From contig JAZJZF010000018.1 in the NCBI GenBank assembly GCA_040389965.1, positions 1 to 64,000 on the forward strand: a DNA stretch of 64,000 bases, written 5' to 3'. A model generated the notes under the pieces. The model saw only the letters and a program-made list of their open reading frames with translations, was not told where the DNA came from and made no database searches. The DNA comes from UBA4416 sp040389965 (GTDB lineage Bacteria; Bacteroidota; Bacteroidia; B-17B0; Aurantibacillaceae). Within the stretch, counting starts at the first letter, position 1; the number at the start of each line of letters is the position of its first letter. Below, one piece after another: positions 33,116-42,701 of this stretch. A program made the translations under genes and the position numbers.

Positions 33116-35677
33116 ATGAATAAAAATATACCCTTTGTCTTACTCATCTTAATATTTAATCTACACGCTACGTGCCAGGTAAAAATTAACGAGTATTCTG
33201 TTTCGAACTCAACTTTAACACCCGGTAGTGTTTTTTTGGATAACACAGGGAACTCTCCCGATTGGGTTGAATTATATAACGCCGGTTCGGCTGCTGCCAA
33301 TGTTGGCGGATGGAATATGAGTGACGACCCCAATGATATTACAAAATATGCATTGCCTTCGGGAACAAGTATTCCTGCAGGTGGTTTTTTAAGGATCTGG
33401 TGCAGTGGAAAAGATACTCCTTCCAATACATCCGGTCACATTCACACCAATTTTAAATTAACACAATGCAAAGGCGATTGGATCATTTTAATGAATGGGT
33501 CTAATTTGGTTGATACATTGCGCTTGCGGCTTACACAGGTAAGGCACTCACGCGGGCGTACACCCGATGGCTCAGCTACATGGAAAGTATATACAACACC
33601 AACACCCAATGCCTCTAATTCAGGAACTGCTTACGATGGGTATGCTCCAACCCCGCTTTTAAGCCCTGCGGCCGGCTTTTATGGTTCTGCTCAAAACGTT
33701 TCTATTTCTGTTCCTGTTTCTTCGGGTTTAACCGTTTATTATACTACTGATGGTTCTGAGCCTACCACATCATCGCCTGTTTACGCCACTACCCCTGTTA
33801 ATTCAGCTTCCACCACCGTTGTAAGGGCTTATGCCATAAGCAGCAATGCCAATATACTGCCCAGCTTTATGGAAACCAATACCTATTTTATTGGAGAAAA
33901 TATCAACGCTCAATACGGCGTAGTTTCTTTAAGTGGGGGAAGTAATTTAAATTCTTTGATGAATGGAAGTCAGATTTATCCGCGTACGCATTTCGAATAC
34001 TTTAATAACAGTGCCTTTATTACAGAAACCTATGGGTTGTCAAATAAGCATGGTAACGACTCCTGGGCTTATGACCAGAGAGGGATTGATTTTGAAACCA
34101 AGGATGATTACGGGTATAATTATGCGTTGCTGAATAAATTTTTTACTGATTGGAAAATGGGTAAAAGTAAACGGAAAGAATTTCAGCATGTGATTTTAAA
34201 AGCGGCGGCTTCTGATAATTTTCCGGGAGATAAACCTCAAACGGCTTGCCATATGCGCGATGCTTTTGTTCAAACCTATTGTTTCAGAAAAGAACTTGAA
34301 ATCGACGGCAGAAGGAATAAGCATGTCATTACTTTTGTCAACGGCAAATATTGGGGCATTTACGAATTGCGTGAAGCATTTGAAACAGATTATACCGATT
34401 ATTATTACAAGCAGCCAAAAGACAGTATCGATAACCTGGCCTATTGGGGTAGTTTGCAAATAAGAGATGGAAGTGATACCGGCTGGGTAAATTTATATAA
34501 CTATATCATGGCAAACCCGATGACCAATACCGCAGCTTATAATTATGCCGATAGCAAACTGAGTTTTAAAAGTCTGATCGATTATATGGTTTACAATTCA
34601 TACGTGGTAAACTCTGATTTTATTAACTGGAATACAGCCTGGTGGAGAGGCCGTGCGTTATCGGGCGATAAAAAGAAATGGAGGTACTGGAACTGGGATA
34701 TGGATAATGTGTATGACCTGGGAGAAAATTTTTCGGGAATTCCTACAACAGGTATGGATGCCGACCCCTGTGCTTATACAAACACGTTTCATAATGCAGG
34801 GCCAAATAAAGGACATCCTGATATTCTGGAAAAGCTGTTGACCAATCCCGCTTTTAAATCCATGTATATCAACCGTTATGCCGATCTGTTGAATACGGCC
34901 TTTAAATGTGATAGTATTATGGATCATTTCTATTATTTCAAAAATATTTTAACGCCTGAAATGCCGCGCCACGTGGCTAAATGGGGCAATGGTTCTACAT
35001 TGGCCGATTGGAACAAGAATATGGATACACTGCAAAGCAAAATTATGCAGCGTTGTTCTTACATCGAGCAAAAAATTAAAGATTGCTATAATGTTACGGG
35101 GCCTTACCCTGTAGCTGTAAATGTATTGCCGGTAGGAGCAGGCGAAGTGAAGCTGAATAGTATATGGTTACCAAATTATATATGGCATGGTAATTATTTT
35201 GGCGGTGTAAGTATGGATTTTGAAGAACGTTGTATTGATACAGCCAATTATACCTTCGATCGTTGGGAATTTAAACACCATGTGCCGTTACAGGCGCTCA
35301 CAAGAGATACGGTAACCATTAATTTTACACAGGCAGATACGGTTATTGCTCATTATATAAAGAAAGAGAAAAAACCGGAAGAGATTCTTAAAGAAAGCGA
35401 TACAGATGTTATTTTTCCTTCGGCCTTTACACCAAATGGCGATGGCAACAACGATATTTTATTTCCGCTGGGAGGCTTACATGCTACTTCTGTTTCTATT
35501 GAGATATGGAACCGTTGGGGGCAGTTAGTATTTTCTTCAAACGATCCTACCAAAGGCTGGGATGGCAATTATAAAGGCGTACCTGCGCAAACAGGTGTTT
35601 ACGGCTACTTTATAAAATACACCAATTTTGAAGGCGATCAGAAAAAGTCGAAAGGAAATATTACACTCTTAAGATAA
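33116..35677 (+). CDS. Secreted lamin-tail/CotH protein with type IX sorting domain
   Basis: An 853-residue exported protein. Signal peptide about 1-21 (L-L-I-L-I-F-N-L, then A-T-C-Q). Domains in order: lamin-tail domain about 22-150 (K-I-N-E-Y-S, D-W-V-E-L-Y-N, G-G-W-N-M-S-D-D); chitobiase C-terminal-like domain about 180-250 (Y-Y-T-T-D-G-S-E-P-T); CotH kinase-like domain about 290-640 (A-C-H-M-R-D-A-F, F-V-N-G-K-Y-W-G-I-Y-E-L, W-R-Y-W-N-W-D-M-D); and a gliding-motility-type C-terminal sorting domain from about 768 (P-S-A-F-T-P-N-G-D-G-N-N-D, W-N-R-W-G). The last targets it to the type IX secretion system as a type B cargo. CotH homologues phosphorylate proteins in spores; activity here is unproven. 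The PorP/SprF gene follows by 12 bases. Confidence 0.9.
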   Translation: MNKNIPFVLLILIFNLHATCQVKINEYSVSNSTLTPGSVFLDNTGNSPDWVELYNAGSAAANVGGWNMSDDPNDITKYALPSGTSIPAGGFLRIWCSGKDTPSNTSGHIHTNFKLTQCKGDWIILMNGSNLVDTLRLRLTQVRHSRGRTPDGSATWKVYTTPTPNASNSGTAYDGYAPTPLLSPAAGFYGSAQNVSISVPVSSGLTVYYTTDGSEPTTSSPVYATTPVNSASTTVVRAYAISSNANILPSFMETNTYFIGENINAQYGVVSLSGGSNLNSLMNGSQIYPRTHFEYFNNSAFITETYGLSNKHGNDSWAYDQRGIDFETKDDYGYNYALLNKFFTDWKMGKSKRKEFQHVILKAAASDNFPGDKPQTACHMRDAFVQTYCFRKELEIDGRRNKHVITFVNGKYWGIYELREAFETDYTDYYYKQPKDSIDNLAYWGSLQIRDGSDTGWVNLYNYIMANPMTNTAAYNYADSKLSFKSLIDYMVYNSYVVNSDFINWNTAWWRGRALSGDKKKWRYWNWDMDNVYDLGENFSGIPTTGMDADPCAYTNTFHNAGPNKGHPDILEKLLTNPAFKSMYINRYADLLNTAFKCDSIMDHFYYFKNILTPEMPRHVAKWGNGSTLADWNKNMDTLQSKIMQRCSYIEQKIKDCYNVTGPYPVAVNVLPVGAGEVKLNSIWLPNYIWHGNYFGGVSMDFEERCIDTANYTFDRWEFKHHVPLQALTRDTVTINFTQADTVIAHYIKKEKKPEEILKESDTDVIFPSAFTPNGDGNNDILFPLGGLHATSVSIEIWNRWGQLVFSSNDPTKGWDGNYKGVPAQTGVYGYFIKYTNFEGDQKKSKGNITLLR

Positions 35678-35689
35678 AATCATTACGGG

Positions 35690-36730
35690 ATGAAAAAACA
35701 CTTATCTTATTTATTGTTATTGTTTACTTTTTGCGCGTCGGCGCAGGATATTCATTTTTCGCAAATACAAGAAGCACCTCTTTGGCTGAATCCTGCCAAC
35801 ACCGGTTTTTTTAATGGGTATTTCAGAGCGATAGCTAATTACAGGAACCAGTGGGCTTCCATGGGAAATGCGTACCAAACCATGGCCGTAAGTATTGATG
35901 GCTCTGTTTTAAAAGCGGCGCGAAAAAAAGCCTATATGGGACTGGGATTATTTGTATTTAATGATAGGGCAGGTGTTGCCAAAATTGGGACAACACAGGT
36001 TCAAATGCACATAAATGCCATTATTAAGGCCAGTAAAAAAAGTAAGATCGCCGGTGGTTTATATTTTGGCGTTAACCAAAACAGCGCTACTTATGCTTCT
36101 TTAACCTACGGAAATCAATACACAGGAAAAGAAATAGACAAATCCTTACCTACCGGAGAAATTGTGAATTACACGTCTTTTGTAAATGCTGATGTTGGCG
36201 CAGGAGTTAACTACGAATATTCTTCGGCTAATGTAGACATGACAAGGGATGATATCTTCAGTTTGAAAATAGGAGCAGCTGTACATCATATCAATCAACC
36301 CGTTCAGCGTTTCAGCTCAGGTTCTACTTACAAAGTCCCTATGCGTTTTGTAGGAAACGTACAGGCCCGTATCGATTTTAAAGACACTAAGTTATCGCTA
36401 TTACCAAGTGTTATTTATATTATGCAAGGCTCTGCGTCACAAATTAATGTAGGTACACATTTACGTTTCAGATTTAAAAACGGCACTAAATTAACAGGAA
36501 CAAAAACAGAAACAGGATTAAATGTAGGACTTTATTACCGTGTGAACGATGCCATTATCCCGCAGGTAAATCTGGATATGGGTAAATATGCCATTGGATT
36601 ATCTTACGATGTTAACGTGTCTAAATATAACCAGGTAAGCAAAGGAGCAGGAGGATTTGAGATATATCTTAAATTTATGACCCTCGATGATGCCCTGTTT
36701 AAACGTAAGAGAGAGCATGGATTAAATTGA
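35690..36730 (+). CDS. PorP/SprF family type IX secretion outer-membrane protein
   Basis: A 346-residue protein with signal peptide (L-L-L-L-F-T-F-C-A-S-A, cleaved before Q-D-I-H-F-S-Q) and the family hallmark H-F-S-Q-x-x-x-x-P-L-W-L-N-P-A-N-T-G near 22-40. The remainder alternates in a beta-barrel manner and ends with an aliphatic/aromatic strand. SprF/PorP proteins assist secretion or surface anchoring of one specific type B cargo, normally encoded next door; here that is the CotH protein. The pair forms a two-gene unit. Confidence 0.93.
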   Translation: MKKHLSYLLLLFTFCASAQDIHFSQIQEAPLWLNPANTGFFNGYFRAIANYRNQWASMGNAYQTMAVSIDGSVLKAARKKAYMGLGLFVFNDRAGVAKIGTTQVQMHINAIIKASKKSKIAGGLYFGVNQNSATYASLTYGNQYTGKEIDKSLPTGEIVNYTSFVNADVGAGVNYEYSSANVDMTRDDIFSLKIGAAVHHINQPVQRFSSGSTYKVPMRFVGNVQARIDFKDTKLSLLPSVIYIMQGSASQINVGTHLRFRFKNGTKLTGTKTETGLNVGLYYRVNDAIIPQVNLDMGKYAIGLSYDVNVSKYNQVSKGAGGFEIYLKFMTLDDALFKRKREHGLN

Positions 36731-36772
36731 TTTAATTTTTATAGTTAAATTTATCGTTCAAAATTCTCTTTT

Positions 36773-39148
36773 TTGTCTTTCACCAAACTTCATAAAAAAA
36801 AACTCTTCTGGAGCTTTATACTGTTGGCTTCAGTAATATGGTTTTTATGTTGCTTACCAAAGCCTTTATTTTCTGATGCTTATTCGGTTATACTAAACGA
36901 TAATCATAATACCTTATTATCGGCAAAAATTGCGGAAGACGGCCAGTGGCGCTTTCCGGAATCGGAAGAGTTAAATCCGAAATTTGCCTGTAGCATTTTG
37001 GCATTCGAAGATCAGTATTTTTTGCAGCATCATGGTGTTAATCCTATCTCCATTTGGCGTGCCATGAGGCAAAACAGCAAAGCCGGTAAAATTGTAAGTG
37101 GTGGCAGTACCATTACTATGCAGCTGGCAAGGCTTATCCGCAAAAATCAAAAACGAACCTATGCCGAAAAATTGCTTGAACTTTGTATGGCTTTAAGGTT
37201 GGAGCTTAGCTATTCTAAACGCGAAATACTTAAACTCTATGCTTCTCATGCTCCTTTTGGAACCAATGTAGTTGGTGTAGATGCAGCAGCATGGCGTTAT
37301 TTTGGAAGAGGCCTTTCTCATCTCTCATGGGCCGAGTGTGCTACTCTTGCAGTGTTGCCAAATTCCCCTTCTATTATTTATCCCGGCAAAAATCAGGAAA
37401 AATTAAAACGCAAACGCGATTTGCTCCTCTATAAATTATATAATTTACATTATATGGATGAGGAAACATTCCGCCTTTCTAAGAGTGAACCTTTGCCTGA
37501 AAAGCCTTTTCCCTTGCCCAATAAAGCGAGGCACTTACTGAACAGAGTAGTGAATGAAAATAAAAAGGAACATAATTTTAAAACAACTTTAAATTCTGAA
37601 ATCCAGGATAGGTTGCTGGAAATAGTAACGAAACATAACGAACGTTTAAAACAAAACGAAGTCCATAATGTATGTGCTTTGATTATAGATGTTCGTAAAA
37701 ATGAAGTGGTATCTTATGTTGGAAATACACCACTAAAAGATAAAGAACCACATGGCGAGGATGTAGATGTGATTATGGCCAACAGAAGTACGGGCAGTCT
37801 TTTAAAGCCTTATTTATATGGCTTTATGTTAAACGATGGCCAGTTGATGCCAAATGTTTTAGTGCCGGATATTCCCACACAAATTGCCGGCTATGTGCCT
37901 CAGAACTTTGATTTTACCTATGATGGCGCGGTTCCGGCAAAACAAGCACTGGCAAGGAGTTTAAACATACCTGCTGTAAAATTATTACAGCAATATACCA
38001 TTCAGAAGTTCCTCGACCGACTGAAACAAATAGGCTTATCATCCATGAACCGTTCGGCCGATAATTATGGCCTGTCATTGATATTGGGTGGCGGAGAATC
38101 AAAATTATGGGACATGTGCTCGGCGTATGCGTCTATGGCTAAGGTTTTAAACAGGTATAACGTTTCAGGGACTTACGTTCAAAAAGATTGGGATAAACCG
38201 GAATATTTAAAAAGCGGTACTTCCGGGAATTTCCTTATCACCGACAAAAGTTCTAAAGCTGTTCCTTTGCTATCTGCATCCTCTATATGGCTTACCTTTG
38301 AAGCCATGGCTGAAGTTGGTCGCCCCGATATTGATGCGAGTTGGAAACGTTTGGGAAGCTCTCAAAAAATAGCTTGGAAAACCGGAACCAGTTTTGGTTT
38401 CAGAGATGGTTGGGCCATTGGTGTTTCTGGAAATTATGTAGTGGGTGTATGGATCGGAAATGCAGATGGAGAGGGCCGTCCTGGCTTAACCGGAATTTCT
38501 GCTGCAGCCCCTGTACTCTTCGAAATTTTTGGAATGCTACCCAAATCAGAATGGTTTAAAATGCCGGTCTCCGATTTAAAGCAGGTACTTGTATGCAGGC
38601 AAAGCGGCTGCTTGCCTTCGGTGCATTGTACCGAAATAAAAAAAGAATGGATCCCGAAAAATTCCAATGTTGCTATTACCTGCAAGTACCATGTGCCCAT
38701 ACATACGGATGTTACGGGGCAATACAGAGTTACCGATGCCTGCGTATCGCCTTTGGATATGAAAACCACATCCTGGTTTGTATTGCCTCCCACGTTGGAA
38801 TATTATTTTAAAATAAAAAATCCGACCTATAAAACGTTGCCACCTTATAAAGCAGGCTGCGAGCCCGACATAGAAAAATCGATGGAGATAATTTATCCAA
38901 AGCCTGGCACCATTATCTATATTCCCTATGAACTAAGCGGAGAACAAGGGAAAACGGTTTTTGAGATCGCCCATCGTAATCCTTCCAATACCGTATTCTG
39001 GCATCTGGATGGCGCATTGGTTGGTACTACAAGAGAGATCCATCAACTGGGGATAGCTCCTTCGAAAGGAAAACATATGCTTTCATTATCTGATAATACC
39101 GGTGAAACCTTAACCATTCCTTTTGAAGTAGTAAGCGAGAAAAAGTAA
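36773..39148 (+). CDS. pbpC: Penicillin-binding protein 1C (PbpC)
   Basis: Bifunctional peptidoglycan glycosyltransferase/transpeptidase, 791 residues. TTG 36773 is the only plausible start before the single membrane anchor (about 12-30). The GT51 domain follows with A-F-E-D-Q-Y-F-L-Q-H-H-G-V, G-G-S-T-I-T-M-Q-L-A-R and R-T-Y-A-E-K. The transpeptidase has S-x-x-K as T-G-S-L-L-K-P near 340 and the K-T-G box W-K-T-G-T-S near 535. A C-terminal beta domain (about 695-788) matches the PBP1C-specific region. PbpC-type enzymes are often poorly active transpeptidases of unclear role. An unusual inverted-repeat cluster follows the stop. Confidence 0.92.
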   Translation: MSFTKLHKKKLFWSFILLASVIWFLCCLPKPLFSDAYSVILNDNHNTLLSAKIAEDGQWRFPESEELNPKFACSILAFEDQYFLQHHGVNPISIWRAMRQNSKAGKIVSGGSTITMQLARLIRKNQKRTYAEKLLELCMALRLELSYSKREILKLYASHAPFGTNVVGVDAAAWRYFGRGLSHLSWAECATLAVLPNSPSIIYPGKNQEKLKRKRDLLLYKLYNLHYMDEETFRLSKSEPLPEKPFPLPNKARHLLNRVVNENKKEHNFKTTLNSEIQDRLLEIVTKHNERLKQNEVHNVCALIIDVRKNEVVSYVGNTPLKDKEPHGEDVDVIMANRSTGSLLKPYLYGFMLNDGQLMPNVLVPDIPTQIAGYVPQNFDFTYDGAVPAKQALARSLNIPAVKLLQQYTIQKFLDRLKQIGLSSMNRSADNYGLSLILGGGESKLWDMCSAYASMAKVLNRYNVSGTYVQKDWDKPEYLKSGTSGNFLITDKSSKAVPLLSASSIWLTFEAMAEVGRPDIDASWKRLGSSQKIAWKTGTSFGFRDGWAIGVSGNYVVGVWIGNADGEGRPGLTGISAAAPVLFEIFGMLPKSEWFKMPVSDLKQVLVCRQSGCLPSVHCTEIKKEWIPKNSNVAITCKYHVPIHTDVTGQYRVTDACVSPLDMKTTSWFVLPPTLEYYFKIKNPTYKTLPPYKAGCEPDIEKSMEIIYPKPGTIIYIPYELSGEQGKTVFEIAHRNPSNTVFWHLDGALVGTTREIHQLGIAPSKGKHMLSLSDNTGETLTIPFEVVSEKK

Positions 39149-39151
39149 TAT

Positions 39152-39218
39152 AGATGTGAGACATGACTATTGAGATATGAGACTTGTTCTATCTCACATC
39201 TCTTAGTCTCATATCTCA
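39152..39218. repeat. Interleaved inverted repeats after pbpC
   Basis: Four related arms in the order A (39152-39161, agatgtgaga), B (39171-39184, tgagatatgagact), A' (39192-39201) and B' (39205-39218). A pairs perfectly with A' (10 bp) and B with B' (14 bp), but because A and B resemble each other, A/B' and B/A' can also pair in a nested hairpin with single mismatches. There is no clear U-run, so it is not a simple terminator. It fills most of the space between pbpC and the MerR gene. Confidence 0.7.
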
Positions 39219-39305
39219 GGTCTCCTTTCAAAAATGTTAATTCAATTTGCTCTTTTGTTGAAAAAGTTTAAAAGCCGGATTGCATTAGTTATTTATATTT
39301 GATTA

Positions 39306-39650
39306 ATGGCATTATTGGAAGAAAAAGAAACAGAAAAATTATTTTACTCAATTGGTGAGGTGGCAACCATGTTTGATGTTAACACCTCCCTCATTCGTTT
39401 TTGGGAAAAAGAATTTGATGTGATCTCTCCTTCAAAAAACAAAAAAGGCAACCGGCTTTTTACAAAAAAAGACATCGAAAATTTCAAACTCATTTTCCAT
39501 TTTGTAAAAGAAAAGGGCTATACGCTGCAAGGCGCTAAAGATAAGCTAAAAGGCGGTGTTAAAGAATCAGACCAGGTAAAAGCGGAAGTCATTGATAAGT
39601 TAAAACAGATCAAAACCAAGCTGCTGAATCTGAAAGATTCTATAGAGTAA
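39306..39650 (+). CDS. MerR-family transcriptional regulator
   Basis: A short MerR protein of 114 residues: the winged-helix DNA-binding domain begins near 15 (Y-S-I-G-E-V-A-T-M-F-D-V-N-T-S-L-I-R-F-W-E-K-E-F) with the wing K-K-G-N-R-L-F-T-K-K-D-I, and the remainder is a helical dimerisation segment rich in Lys. No effector domain or metal-binding Cys is present. This form is widespread in Bacteroidota and its target is usually unknown. A TATATTTG box ends only 4 bases before the ATG, suggesting an almost leaderless message. Its stop overlaps the kinase start (TAATG). Confidence 0.87.
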   Translation: MALLEEKETEKLFYSIGEVATMFDVNTSLIRFWEKEFDVISPSKNKKGNRLFTKKDIENFKLIFHFVKEKGYTLQGAKDKLKGGVKESDQVKAEVIDKLKQIKTKLLNLKDSIE

Positions 39651-41740
39651 TGATCCTTTTCAGCCCGACAATTTTCTTACGATTAGTTATTTCATTGGCA
39701 CCTGGAATATTTTTTTTCATGCGGTCTTCTGTTGTCATTGTTTTTTTAAGTTTGCTTTTTAGTGTTAAACCTGCCAGTGCGCAGGACTTCTCTGCCGAAA
39801 CATATCATAAATTGGATTCCTTGCATCGCGTCGTTAAATCCAATAAGCATGATACCCTGAAAGCATTGGCCCTGATCCAAATCGCAGACACTTACGCTAC
39901 AAACAATACCGACACCGCCATTCGTTATTGCAGGCAGGCACAATACCTTTGCCAGAAAATCCGATATAAGACGGGCCTGAGTAGCTGTTATAATCTGTTA
40001 GGTTACGTGCTGTATGAAACAGGAGACCAGGATTCAGCTCTTGTTTATTTTTTAAAGAACATTCAGATCGATCGCAGCATTGGCGATGTAAAAGGCGCTG
40101 CCAATGGACTGCTCAACATTGGGGCTATGCATTACCAGAAGGGTGATGTGATCAAAGCGCTTCATTATTATTACGAGTCGCTTTCGCTATATGAAAAAAT
40201 AAATGATAGAAAAGGCATTATGACCTGTATCTATAATATAGCTGCTTTATTATACGTGCAGGGGCAGAAGGATAAAGCCAGGGCTTATTATTTCAGGTGT
40301 CTTAAAATTGCACGCGATCTTAAAGATAATGAGTTCATCAACGAATCTATCACCAACATTGCTACGATTTACAGGGATGACCTTGTAGCTCTTTTAGACA
40401 GGAATGCAAACATGGATTCTATTAATGCCTATCAGTCAAAAGTTGTTCTTTATTATAATTCGGCCTTGCAGCAAAGTAAGCAACATAACTTTGTACGCTT
40501 TTATGTACAAGACTTGTATGGACTGGCAGGTACATACCACCGTTTGTTTTTTTATATGAAGAAGCAAGGTTATCCGAAGGATACGGTTCAGGCTATGTTC
40601 AACAAATCGCTGAACTATTATGAGCAAGCGGTGAAAATTTCTGAAGAGCATAATTACAAGCGTTTGCTATCGAATATTCTGCATGGTATGGCAGGTCTTT
40701 ACCTGGCTATTGATGATATTTCGCGTGCGGAAGCCCTTGGTTTAAGAAGTTTTAAAATAGCGGAAGAAATCAAAATACCGTCTAATATCAGGTTAGCCTC
40801 AGAAGTGCTCTACCGTATATACAAAAGCAAGAACGACTATAAGAATGCGCTGCTCATGCATGAGCGCTATGCAACGCTAAAAGACAGCCTCCTGAACGAG
40901 GAAACAAAAAACACCAGTCTGCAAAAGCAGTTTGGATACGAAGCTGAAAAGAAAGAACAGGAAAATGTGGTGTTGAGTCAAAAGAATGAGATCCAGCAAT
41001 TAGAACTTTCCAGGAAAGAATATTTTATTTATGGAATGGCAAGTATCATTGTGCTCATTCTTATTTTATCCTTTCTGTTTATCAGGCAAAGCCGCATCAT
41101 TAGTGATCAAAAGACCATGAAGCTGGAACAACGCTTATTGCGCAGCCAGATGAACCCACATTTTATCTTCAATTCCCTGATGGCGATCCAGAGCTTTGTG
41201 TATAAAAATGAGCCAAAGGAATCGGGAAAATATTTAGCCTCTTTTGCCAAACTGGTAAGAGCTATTTTGGAAAATTCGCGCGAAGAATACATTACTCTTT
41301 CTAAAGAAGTACAATGGCTTGAGAATTATCTGAAGTTGCAGCAACTGCGCTTCGACAATAAGTTTGATTACGTGATTCATACGGCAGAAGATTTGGAGCT
41401 GGATACGACAATGATTCCACCGATGCTGACGCAACCTTCTATTGAAAATGCCCTTGAACACGGCTTAAAGAATATTGATTACAAAGGCTTTATAGAAGTG
41501 GAGTTCAAAAAAGAGAAAAATTACCTCCTGGTACGTGTTAAAGATAATGGTGTAGGAATCTCTGTTTCCAGTGCAGCAGTAAATACAGATAAAGAATCGG
41601 ATAAACATACCTCTTTATCAACCATGATTACCAAAGAACGGCTTCAACTATTGAACAGACGCAAATTTAGGAAGATCAATTTCGACATCAGCCCGGTTGA
41701 ACCAAAAGGCACATTAATTACTTTTTCAATCCCTTTATAA
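39650..41740 (+). CDS. TPR-containing LytS-type sensor histidine kinase
   Basis: A 696-residue membrane kinase. A signal sequence precedes A-S-A-Q near residue 45; the ATG at 39719 (residue 24) would give a more normal signal peptide and may be the real start. Several tetratricopeptide repeats span about 60-400 in the periplasm (repeated pattern such as L-N-I-G-A-M-H-Y-Q-K-G-D and A-L-H-Y-Y-Y-E-S-L). A membrane helix lies near 460-480, then the His_kinase domain with phospho-acceptor His504 in S-Q-M-N-P-H-F-I-F-N-S-L and an ATPase domain with V-K-D-N-G-V-G-I. It should phosphorylate the LytTR regulator encoded 33 bases downstream. Signal sensed unknown. Confidence 0.9.
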   Translation: MILFSPTIFLRLVISLAPGIFFFMRSSVVIVFLSLLFSVKPASAQDFSAETYHKLDSLHRVVKSNKHDTLKALALIQIADTYATNNTDTAIRYCRQAQYLCQKIRYKTGLSSCYNLLGYVLYETGDQDSALVYFLKNIQIDRSIGDVKGAANGLLNIGAMHYQKGDVIKALHYYYESLSLYEKINDRKGIMTCIYNIAALLYVQGQKDKARAYYFRCLKIARDLKDNEFINESITNIATIYRDDLVALLDRNANMDSINAYQSKVVLYYNSALQQSKQHNFVRFYVQDLYGLAGTYHRLFFYMKKQGYPKDTVQAMFNKSLNYYEQAVKISEEHNYKRLLSNILHGMAGLYLAIDDISRAEALGLRSFKIAEEIKIPSNIRLASEVLYRIYKSKNDYKNALLMHERYATLKDSLLNEETKNTSLQKQFGYEAEKKEQENVVLSQKNEIQQLELSRKEYFIYGMASIIVLILILSFLFIRQSRIISDQKTMKLEQRLLRSQMNPHFIFNSLMAIQSFVYKNEPKESGKYLASFAKLVRAILENSREEYITLSKEVQWLENYLKLQQLRFDNKFDYVIHTAEDLELDTTMIPPMLTQPSIENALEHGLKNIDYKGFIEVEFKKEKNYLLVRVKDNGVGISVSSAAVNTDKESDKHTSLSTMITKERLQLLNRRKFRKINFDISPVEPKGTLITFSIPL

Positions 41741-41773
41741 TTTGTACCTTTCATCCGATTTTAAGATTGGAGT

Positions 41774-42523
41774 ATGATAAGTGCATTGATTGTTGATGAT
41801 GAAAAAAGAGCAAGAGAAACCATTAAGGAAGTTATTAAATTATATTGTCCTGAAATAACATCTGTTTACGAAGCAGAATCCGTTCCCACCGCTGTAGAAG
41901 CGATCCATATACAAAATCCCGATCTGGTATTTCTCGACATTCGCCTCAATGATGGCAGCGGTTTCGATGTGTTTAAGTACCTGAACGGTAAAAAAACCGG
42001 CGTTATTTTTATTACAGCTTACGAAGAATATGCCATACAGGCTTTTAAAGTTTCCGCATTGGATTATTTATTGAAACCGATAGATCCCGATGATTTTTCT
42101 GCTGCCGTGAAGCGCGCGTTGCAAAAGATCAACGAAGGTAAATTTGCAGAGCGAATGGATGTATTTATGAAGAATATGGAAAATGCTTCGCAGGGACTAA
42201 AGAAAATGACGCTCAAAACTTCCGACAGCATCCATGTGATCAATATTGCCGATATTGTATATTGTGAAGCTGACCGTAATTACACGAACTTTCACTTAAT
42301 CACAGGTGAAAAGATCCTCGTTTCAAAATCATTAGGCGAATACGAAGACATGCTACCTGCTGATTCTTTTTTGAGGGTGCATCAGTCTTTTCTTATTAAT
42401 GCCAATCATATCAAACGTTATGATAAAATAGACGGAGGGTTTTTGATCACTGCCAACGAAAAAACCATTCCTGTTTCTACGCGCAAAAAAGATCATCTTA
42501 TTCAATTCCTGGCTAAACTGTAA
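41774..42523 (+). CDS. LytTR-family response regulator
   Basis: A 249-residue regulator: receiver domain 1-120 with acidic pair V-D-D-E near 7-10, phospho-acceptor Asp55 in L-V-F-L-D-I-R-L, and conserved Lys in L-L-K-P-I-D-P; then a LytTR DNA-binding domain about 145-245 (I-V-Y-C-E-A-D-R-N-Y-T, F-L-R-V-H-Q-S-F-L-I-N). It pairs with the preceding kinase in a two-gene unit. Typical LytTR sites are short direct repeats; I could not define one here. The 178 bases that follow hold only a weak hairpin (agcct...aggct near 42583) and no recognised gene. Confidence 0.93.
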   Translation: MISALIVDDEKRARETIKEVIKLYCPEITSVYEAESVPTAVEAIHIQNPDLVFLDIRLNDGSGFDVFKYLNGKKTGVIFITAYEEYAIQAFKVSALDYLLKPIDPDDFSAAVKRALQKINEGKFAERMDVFMKNMENASQGLKKMTLKTSDSIHVINIADIVYCEADRNYTNFHLITGEKILVSKSLGEYEDMLPADSFLRVHQSFLINANHIKRYDKIDGGFLITANEKTIPVSTRKKDHLIQFLAKL

Positions 42524-42701
42524 GCCCGTTCTTGCGTATATTCGATGAAACCATGCAAATGAAAGTTGGTTAATAACGCTCAAAGCCTATAGAAAAAGGC
42601 TATGTTTAATTCGGTTAATTTCTGTAAATTTAAACCATTAAAATAGCAGGTCGTTATTTGATTTTGCTATTGTTTCAATAAATTATTTATACGATCCTGA
42701 T

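Noticed and set aside
42583..42600. Short hairpin agcct...aggct after the LytTR gene as a terminator
   Set aside because: Five-base stem, no U-run after it.
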